Shown here: positions 4,800 to 9,623 of the stretch, piece by piece
How the letters are laid out: every line of letters begins with the position of its first letter
How positions within the stretch are numbered: position 1 is the first letter of the stretch
Origin: Candidatus Omnitrophota bacterium
GTDB taxonomy: Bacteria > Ratteibacteria > UBA8468 > MWAK01
Direction: 5' to 3'
Assembly (NCBI GenBank): GCA_026387085.1
Contig: JAPLMK010000126.1
Coordinates: 1 to 9,623 of the forward strand
DNA length: 9,623 nt
Position numbers and translations under genes: made by a program
Notes under the pieces: model-generated
Databases searched by the model: none
The model's input: only the letters and a program-made list of their open reading frames with translations
What the model was told of the DNA's origin: nothing

Positions 4800-7076
4800 A
4801 TGAAATACGACAAAAGAACCAGGCAGGTTTTAGATTTTATCACCGTCACCCATAACCCGGATATCAGGGATTTGAAAAATAAATCCGTGACCAGGGAAAC
4901 GGAGATTACAGCCGAATGGGTTTTGACGCCGCCGGCATCTGATTCTCCGACTATAAAATATGCTCTTTCCGATTTCGTTGAATACCTGCGCGTCTCGCAA
5001 AAGATAAAGGTCAGCACGGTCAAAAACACGGTCCGGACCAAACAACCCCGGATTGAACTTGAGATTTCCAAAACCAAATCCAGCGAAGATTACGAAATAG
5101 AAGTTGCGCGAAACAGCATCAAACTTAAAGGCGAAGCAAAGGGTTTGATGCGAGCGTTCTATCACCTGGAAAACGAAATGAACTTCCGGAGAGGCCCGTT
5201 TCTGAAGATAGGACGCCGGGTTGGGCAATCGCATTTCACGCCTCGGATGTGCTGTTCGGCCTTCGCTGAAATGCTGGAAGACCCGGCAAAAGACCTGGGC
5301 TATCCGGAAGCATACCTTAAAAAAATATCTCACCTCGGATACGATTCCGTCTTTCTTCTTTCCGACTTCACCCTTTTCAACCGTTCCAAAATAATCCCGG
5401 AATTTAACGATGCAAACTATGAAAAAAGAATTGCCGGTCTGAAAAAATTTGTCAGCCGGGCCGCCGGTTACGGACTGGATGTTTATATCAACTTTGTCTC
5501 TCCGCCGATTTTCAAGGAAGGAAAAATTTACCGGAAACATCCGGACATTTTCGGCGGAACCAAGATGCAACCGGGCGCTTTTGCCTTGTGCTGTTCCAGC
5601 CGAAAGGTGCTGAATTATTATCAGGAAGGATTTGGCAATCTTTTCCGGAATGTTCCGGAACTCAAAGGAATAGTGCTCTTGGTAGGCGGAGAAGGGTTCA
5701 GCCACTGCTATATGCGGTCGACAAAGACCGTGAACAACCACACCGATTGTCCGGTGTGCCGGCACAAAAACCCGGAAAATACCGTGGCCGACATGCTGAA
5801 CCTTATCAGCCGGAGCATTAAAACCGCAAACAAAGAAGCGAATCTTACTGCCTGGCCGTATAGCGCTTTTGTCTGGACCGATGACCTCTCTATGTCAACA
5901 TTCACCAATCGTCTGGATAAAAATATCGCCTTTATGCAGAATTTTGAAACCGGCCGGGTCAAGGACTTCGGCGGCGTAAAATCCCGCCTCTTTGACTACA
6001 ACATCTCCACGGTCGGTCCGTCTGATATCTTCAAAAAACAGGCCCGGCAGGCCCGAAAAAGAGGCCTGAAGTTAATCACGAGGGCCGATGTCGGTTTCTC
6101 CATCGAATTTATGAACTTGCACTGCGTGCCGGTCTATTTCCGCTGGGCAGAAAGGTTCCGGCGGCTGATGAAGAACGATGTAAACGGTTACGTGGCCACC
6201 TGGCGTTTTGCCAACCCGGCCGGTTCCCTGTCCGAAGAGATCTGTTTGGCTTATAACTGGCAACCCCAAGAAACGCCGAAACAAGTCCTGGCGAGATTTG
6301 CGGAACGGGACTTCGGACCGGATAATAAAAAGAAAGCGCTGGAGGCGTGGAAGTATTTAAGCCAGGCCATAGAATACCTTCCGTACTCCGCCTACACTAC
6401 CGGCGGAATATATTGGAAAGGACCTTTTACCCTTGGTCCGGCCCATCCCTTTATCTTCAATTCTAATCTTGAGACCGGACTACCCGCTTCTTTTTATAGC
6501 GCTTACGCCGCCAGCGGAGAAGAAGGGGGCAGCGAAAAGTTAAAACAAATTTGGATTAAAGAACCTTTATTCTTTAACAACCTCCTCTGGGTACAGCCGT
6601 TCGGCATCAAAAAAATTAAAGAACTATTATCCGAATTTTTACTGAACTGGCGAAAAGGCACCGCCATTCTTTCCGGACTAAAAAGCCGGGACCGGTATAC
6701 CTCCGGCCGGATGGATTTTGAAACCGGGCTGGCTCTCTACGTGGAATATATGGTGACCACCGCCCTGAACCTGGCCGACTTCTACCAGACCCGGGACGAA
6801 CTGTTTTCTGCCCGGCAAAACATTAACACCGACCTGGAAAAATATCTTAACCGGTTGGATGAAATCGGCCGGCAGGAAATAGAAAACAGCCAAAGAGCCC
6901 TGAAGATAGCGGAAAAATATCCATTGCTGGGATATGCCTATACCTACGCTTCTACCTCTGTATCCGCCCAAATGATAAGAGACAAGATTGAGCACCTCCA
7001 ACAGCTCCTGTCCGTTGAATTGCCGGTATACAAAAGGGAGTATATCTTCCACGTCCGGTTTAAGCATCAGCCGTAA
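4800..7076 (+). CDS. Glycoside-hydrolase-like protein (GH20/GH67-type layout), no signal peptide
   Basis: A 758-residue protein. Residues about 85-135 (IELEIS...EIEVARNSIKLKGEAKGLMRAFYHLENEM) resemble the small alpha/beta domain that precedes the catalytic barrel in GH20 hexosaminidases and GH67 alpha-glucuronidases. About 146-470 fits a TIM barrel: FTPRMCCSAFAEM at the start, HLGYDSVFLLSDF (178-190), YGLDVYINFVSPP (224-236), GIVLLVGGEGFSHC (290-303), and WPYSAFVWTDD (352-362). E298 in VGGEG stands where GH20 has GGDE and is a candidate acid residue. HTDCPVCRH (314-322) holds a CxxC pair. The last 270 residues are mostly helical. No signal peptide or membrane segment is seen, so it probably acts in the cytoplasm on imported oligosaccharides. 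The substrate and exact CAZy family are not known; hydrolase activity is inferred. Confidence 0.6.
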   Translation: MKYDKRTRQVLDFITVTHNPDIRDLKNKSVTRETEITAEWVLTPPASDSPTIKYALSDFVEYLRVSQKIKVSTVKNTVRTKQPRIELEISKTKSSEDYEIEVARNSIKLKGEAKGLMRAFYHLENEMNFRRGPFLKIGRRVGQSHFTPRMCCSAFAEMLEDPAKDLGYPEAYLKKISHLGYDSVFLLSDFTLFNRSKIIPEFNDANYEKRIAGLKKFVSRAAGYGLDVYINFVSPPIFKEGKIYRKHPDIFGGTKMQPGAFALCCSSRKVLNYYQEGFGNLFRNVPELKGIVLLVGGEGFSHCYMRSTKTVNNHTDCPVCRHKNPENTVADMLNLISRSIKTANKEANLTAWPYSAFVWTDDLSMSTFTNRLDKNIAFMQNFETGRVKDFGGVKSRLFDYNISTVGPSDIFKKQARQARKRGLKLITRADVGFSIEFMNLHCVPVYFRWAERFRRLMKNDVNGYVATWRFANPAGSLSEEICLAYNWQPQETPKQVLARFAERDFGPDNKKKALEAWKYLSQAIEYLPYSAYTTGGIYWKGPFTLGPAHPFIFNSNLETGLPASFYSAYAASGEEGGSEKLKQIWIKEPLFFNNLLWVQPFGIKKIKELLSEFLLNWRKGTAILSGLKSRDRYTSGRMDFETGLALYVEYMVTTALNLADFYQTRDELFSARQNINTDLEKYLNRLDEIGRQEIENSQRALKIAEKYPLLGYAYTYASTSVSAQMIRDKIEHLQQLLSVELPVYKREYIFHVRFKHQP

Positions 7077-7099
7077 TCTCGGTCTGAATCATCGGCTCC

Positions 7100-7120
7100 A
7101 GCATAAAGCAGGGTTATGCT
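7100..7120 (+). other. Small stem-loop between the hydrolase-like and TPR genes
   Basis: AGCATAA (7100-7106) and TTATGCT (7114-7120) pair perfectly around a 7-nt loop, 11 nt before the TPR start codon. No T-run follows, so intrinsic termination is unlikely. It may affect mRNA processing or translation start, or be incidental. Confidence 0.35.
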
Positions 7121-7131
7121 TTCCCTCACTT

Positions 7132-7887
7132 ATGAATAATTACCGTCGTAAATGTGTAATCATTTTCTTATGGGCCGGACTAATTCTGTTCCCGGCACTG
7201 CAAACATTTGCCGGCGAAACAGAGGAGTTGAACGAAATACTCCGGTATGACTCCGAACAGGTACAGGCAATCGAAAATAACGAAGTAGCAAACACCCAAA
7301 CAGCCCTGGCTGATTTAATAAAAAAATATCAGCTTTTCATCAGGAAATACCCGAAAAATACTGATGCCCGGAATTATCTGGGCGGGCTCTATTACGATTT
7401 CGGGATGCCGGAAAAAGCGTTCCGGGAATGGCGGGCCGGCTTAAAACTCAATCCGCAGGACCCATACCTCCACAACAACATCGCCGAATATTACAGCCAC
7501 AATTCCGGAGAACCGGAAAAAGCGATTAAAGAAACAATGGAAGCCATCCGGCTGAAAACAGATGTGGCTGTCTTCCGTTTCAACCTGGCCACTTATTACG
7601 ATGTCTTCCGGTTTACTGTCCTGCCGGAATTCGAATCCATGGAAAACATTTTTGAAGCGTGTTTGCGGGAATACCGGAAGGCGATGGAACTGGACCCGGC
7701 TAACTTTGAATACGCCTCCACCTACGCGCGCACCCTGACTTACAGCTCGAAATTCTGGAAGATAGAAGATATGTATCCGGCTTCAGAGAAGATTAAGGTC
7801 TGGGAATACTGCCGGTTGCTGGCTCCGGACAAAAAACAAAAAGAATTCGCGGAAAGGGAAATAGGGAAATTAAAGAATGAAAAATAA
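7132..7887 (+). CDS. Exported tetratricopeptide-repeat protein
   Basis: A 251-residue protein starting MNNYRRK, followed by a hydrophobic core (VIIFLWAGLILFPAL) and TFA|GE, a good signal peptidase I site near residue 27. The start at 7132 is chosen because it places this signal peptide at the N-terminus. The reading frame is open further upstream to 6988, but that part overlaps the hydrolase gene and is not signal-like. TPR-like helical pairs follow: about 77-110 (NYLGGLYYDFGMPEKAFREWRAGLKLNP), 111-144 (NNIAEYYSHNSGEPEKAIKETMEAIRLK), and a degenerate one at about 145-190 ending YRKAMELDPANF. TPRs mediate protein contacts, so this is probably a periplasmic scaffold or assembly factor; no partner can be named. 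No Shine-Dalgarno site is seen. The last 11 bp overlap the HAD gene. Confidence 0.75.
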   Translation: MNNYRRKCVIIFLWAGLILFPALQTFAGETEELNEILRYDSEQVQAIENNEVANTQTALADLIKKYQLFIRKYPKNTDARNYLGGLYYDFGMPEKAFREWRAGLKLNPQDPYLHNNIAEYYSHNSGEPEKAIKETMEAIRLKTDVAVFRFNLATYYDVFRFTVLPEFESMENIFEACLREYRKAMELDPANFEYASTYARTLTYSSKFWKIEDMYPASEKIKVWEYCRLLAPDKKQKEFAEREIGKLKNEK

Positions 7888-8542
7888 ACTGCCGCTCGGC
7901 GTAATCTTTGACGTGGACGGAGTGCTCCTTGACTCGGAACCATTCATCTGCAAAGCCGCCATGATGATGTTCGCCGAACGCGGCCTCATCGTCCAACCGG
8001 AGGATTTCCTGCCCTTCATAGGCGCCGGGGAAGACCGTTTCATCGGAGGTGTTGCTGAAAAATATCGTTTCCCGCTCAATCTTCAGCCGGACAAAAAACG
8101 CACCTACGAAATCTACCTGGAGATAATCAGGGGGCAATTGCATCCGCTTGAAGGCGCCCTGCCTTTCCTGGAAATCTGCCGTAAATCCGGCAAGAAACTG
8201 GCGCTGGCCACCGGAGCCGACCGCATCAAGCTGGTCGGAAACTTGCGGGAAATAGGCGTAAGTTTTTCTTTCTTTGACTCCGTGGTAACCAGCGAAGACG
8301 TGATTCATAAAAAACCGAGCCCGGAAGCGTTCATCCTGGCCGCAAAACAGATGAACCTTGCGCCGGAGGAATGCCTGGTCGTGGAAGACGCAATTAACGG
8401 AGTCCGCGCGGCAAAAGCAGGCAACAGCCGCTGCCTGGCGCTGACAACCAGTTTTACCAAAGAAGAACTTTTTTCGGCCGGCGCCGACTGGTGCGCGGAA
8501 AACCTGTCTCACGCGCCCAAGGAAGCGCTGGAATGGTTATGA
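7877..8542 (+). CDS. HAD-superfamily hydrolase, beta-phosphoglucomutase/phosphatase-like
   Basis: A 221-residue cytoplasmic protein with all four HAD motifs: I, FDVDGVLLDS (11-20; nucleophile D12, acid/base D14); II, LALATGAD (108-115; T112); III, KKPSPE (145-150; lysine); IV, VVEDAINGVRAAKAG (168-182; E170, D171 for Mg2+). The cap lies between motifs I and II (about 20-95) and contains FIGAGEDRFIGGVAEKY, which makes it a class I cap of the phosphoglycolate phosphatase/beta-phosphoglucomutase group. It either dephosphorylates a small sugar phosphate or isomerises beta-glucose 1-phosphate. The histidine of the lactococcal beta-phosphoglucomutase cap hinge is not evident after DSEPF, so phosphatase activity is at least as likely. 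It overlaps the TPR gene by 11 bp and the next gene by 4 bp (ATGA). Next to a hydrolase-like gene, a role in sugar phosphate handling is plausible. Confidence 0.85.
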   Translation: MKNKLPLGVIFDVDGVLLDSEPFICKAAMMMFAERGLIVQPEDFLPFIGAGEDRFIGGVAEKYRFPLNLQPDKKRTYEIYLEIIRGQLHPLEGALPFLEICRKSGKKLALATGADRIKLVGNLREIGVSFSFFDSVVTSEDVIHKKPSPEAFILAAKQMNLAPEECLVVEDAINGVRAAKAGNSRCLALTTSFTKEELFSAGADWCAENLSHAPKEALEWL

Positions 8543-9453
8543 TACCTATTTTCCCGGAATTCAAGCCGATTGAAATAGCAGACCGCAAGGTACTGGATGA
8601 TTGCTTCCGGGAACACCCGCCGCTGGTATCCGAATTTACTTTCACCAACCTGTTCGGGTGGCGGATGGTCCATAACTATCGGATATCAAAATATAAAGAC
8701 GGCTTTCTGATTCTGAAAGAAGTGAAAACGAAACTCTCCTTCTTGCAACCCATCGCAACCGGAAACCCGGTTGAAGCGGTTCAGGCCTGTTTTGAATATT
8801 TAAAGGGAAAGACCGGACTTCCCCAGGTAGAACGGGTCGAAGAGAACTTTATCGCGGCCGGCGCCTGGGACAATTCACAATTTATCGTTTCGGAAGACCG
8901 GGATAATTTTGACTACCTTTACGATACCAAAGAACTTGGGGAACTGGCCGGCGAAAAATTTCACGACAAGAAAAACCTCGTTAACCAGTTTCGGAAAAAA
9001 TACCCATACCAATACCAAAACCTGACGCCCGAACTTATCCCGGAGTGCCTCCAATTTGAACACGAATGGTGCGAAGACCGCGACTGCGACGAAACAGAGG
9101 GCTTACGCCACGAAAAGTACGCGGTCCTGGAGATGCTTAACAACTTCCCTCTCCTGGGGAGCAAAGGCGGGATTATCCGGGTAGCGGAAAAGATCGCGGC
9201 CCTGACCCTGGGGGAAAGATTAAACAAGGATACCATGGTAATTCACGTGGAGAAGGCACAGAGCGGGATTACCGGGATTTACCAGGCGATTAATTGTGAA
9301 TTCTTGAAGAATCAGGCGCATGGTTTCCGTTTCGTCAACCGGGAACAGGACCTCGGCGTTAAGGGTTTAAGAAAAGCGAAAATGTCATATAATCCGGTCC
9401 GGTTGATAAAAAAATACCGGATAACACCCCCTCACCTTCATCCTCTCCCCTGA
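8539..9453 (+). CDS. DUF2156 (phosphatidylglycerol lysyltransferase C-terminal-like) protein
   Basis: A 304-residue cytoplasmic protein with the double-GNAT fold signature of DUF2156/LPG_synthase_C: FTFTNLFGWR (33-42), YLYDTKELGELAGEKFHDKKNLVNQFRK (about 126-153), and VNREQDLGVKGLRKAKMSYNPVRLIKKY (near the end). In MprF the related domain transfers lysine from Lys-tRNA to phosphatidylglycerol, but this protein lacks membrane helices, and stand-alone members are uncharacterised aminoacyl- or acyltransferase candidates. The start at 8539 forms an ATGA overlap with the HAD stop; ATG at 8533 and GTG at 8491 are possible but less likely. The last nine residues (TPPHLHPLP) and the TGA stop come from palindromic element copy D. 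The natural tail probably ended near LIKKYRI, so the original stop was lost. Confidence 0.8.
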   Translation: MIPIFPEFKPIEIADRKVLDDCFREHPPLVSEFTFTNLFGWRMVHNYRISKYKDGFLILKEVKTKLSFLQPIATGNPVEAVQACFEYLKGKTGLPQVERVEENFIAAGAWDNSQFIVSEDRDNFDYLYDTKELGELAGEKFHDKKNLVNQFRKKYPYQYQNLTPELIPECLQFEHEWCEDRDCDETEGLRHEKYAVLEMLNNFPLLGSKGGIIRVAEKIAALTLGERLNKDTMVIHVEKAQSGITGIYQAINCEFLKNQAHGFRFVNREQDLGVKGLRKAKMSYNPVRLIKKYRITPPHLHPLP

Positions 9454-9462
9454 GGGGAGAGG
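9425..9462 (+). repeat. GC-rich palindromic element, copy D (gene end; carries the rlmN ribosome site)
   Basis: CACCCCCTCACC (9425-9436), spacer, CCTCTCCCC (9442-9450), loop TGA (9451-9453) and GGGGAGAGG (9454-9462). The loop TGA is the stop codon of the DUF2156 gene. The 3' arm is purine-rich and ends 8 nt before the rlmN ATG, the right place for a Shine-Dalgarno site, so folding would hide it. Confidence 0.8.
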
Positions 9463-9470
9463 CATTTATA

Positions 9471-9623
9471 ATGGAAAGACAGGATATTAAAAATTTCACA
9501 CTAACCGAATTGGAAGAACGGCTGACTGAAATCCCCGCGCCCCCTTTCCGCGCCCAGCAGATATCAGAGTGGTTATACCGGAAAGGAATAGCCGATTTCA
9601 ATCAAATGAAAAACCTTTCCCGG
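9471..9623 (+). CDS. rlmN: 23S rRNA/tRNA adenine-C2 methyltransferase RlmN, N-terminal part (runs off the window)
   Basis: The first 51 residues of a gene cut by the window edge. MERQDIKNFTLTELEERLTE is followed by PAPPFRAQQISEWLYRKG and IADFNQMKNLSR, which is the typical N-terminal accessory domain of RlmN (usual pattern: PxFRAxQIxxWxYxKGxxDFxxMTNLSK). RlmN is a cytoplasmic radical-SAM enzyme that methylates C2 of adenosine 2503 in 23S rRNA and of A37 in some tRNAs. The radical-SAM CxxxCxxC motif and catalytic cysteines lie beyond the window, so the related Cfr cannot be excluded formally. The ATG is 17 nt after the DUF2156 stop, with GGGGAGAGG as the probable ribosome site inside repeat copy D. 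Confidence 0.85.
   Translation, partial: MERQDIKNFTLTELEERLTEIPAPPFRAQQISEWLYRKGIADFNQMKNLSR

Noticed and set aside
4830..5765. A 311-codon open frame on the minus strand
   Set aside because: It lies wholly inside the hydrolase-like gene on the other strand and has no recognisable motif; the + strand product has coherent domains.
6988..7131. N-terminal extension of the TPR protein
   Set aside because: These 48 codons overlap the hydrolase gene and place a serine-rich non-signal stretch before an obvious signal peptide that starts at 7132.
7793..8512. A 239-codon open frame on the minus strand
   Set aside because: It is antisense to the HAD gene, whose four catalytic motifs are intact on the + strand.
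8491..8538. GTG start for the DUF2156 gene
   Set aside because: The ATG at 8539 gives the usual ATGA overlap with the HAD stop, and the extra residues (MRGKPVSRAQ...) read as out-of-frame HAD sequence.

Overview
The window looks like a bacterial chromosome segment from an uncultured lineage. Reasons: compact gene packing, moderate base composition, TGA used as an ordinary stop, few clear Shine-Dalgarno sites, and several families of short palindromic repeats. Such repeats are often seen in metagenome-derived candidate phyla (Omnitrophota-like or similar), but the taxonomic guess is weak because no rRNA or close marker is present. Nothing indicates a phage, plasmid or CRISPR locus.

Left part (1-3722, + strand): a surface-glycan or cell-envelope block. 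The last codons of an unidentified gene overlap (ATGA) a GT-C membrane glycosyltransferase. A tandem hairpin repeat follows, then an AbiE-type (type IV) toxin-antitoxin pair with the toxin gene first. A DUF1972/GT4 glycosyltransferase starts 1 nt after the antitoxin stop. The toxin-antitoxin pair has a near-consensus promoter inside a perfect inverted repeat, a plausible autoregulatory operator.

Middle (3714-7076): mtnA (methionine salvage) on the minus strand meets the GT4 gene tail to tail with a 9-bp overlap. It diverges from a large glycoside-hydrolase-like gene across only 36 bp that hold two mirror-image -10 boxes. Right part (7132-9623, + strand): a secreted TPR protein, a HAD phosphatase/phosphomutase, a DUF2156 protein and the start of rlmN are packed with overlaps or short gaps, so they are probably one transcription unit with the hydrolase.

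The most notable feature is a GC-rich palindromic element, consensus CCCCCTCACC - short spacer - CCTCTCCCC - loop - GGGGAGAGG. It occurs five times (one pair head to head), and every copy lies in coding sequence. Three insertions sit inside glycosyltransferase genes without breaking the frame, and one supplies the tail and stop codon of the DUF2156 gene while its 3' arm carries the likely ribosome binding site of rlmN. A second, unrelated tandem hairpin repeat forms the tail of the first glycosyltransferase. A further theme is putatively leaderless promoters: three -10 boxes lie 7-9 nt from the start codon with no Shine-Dalgarno site.
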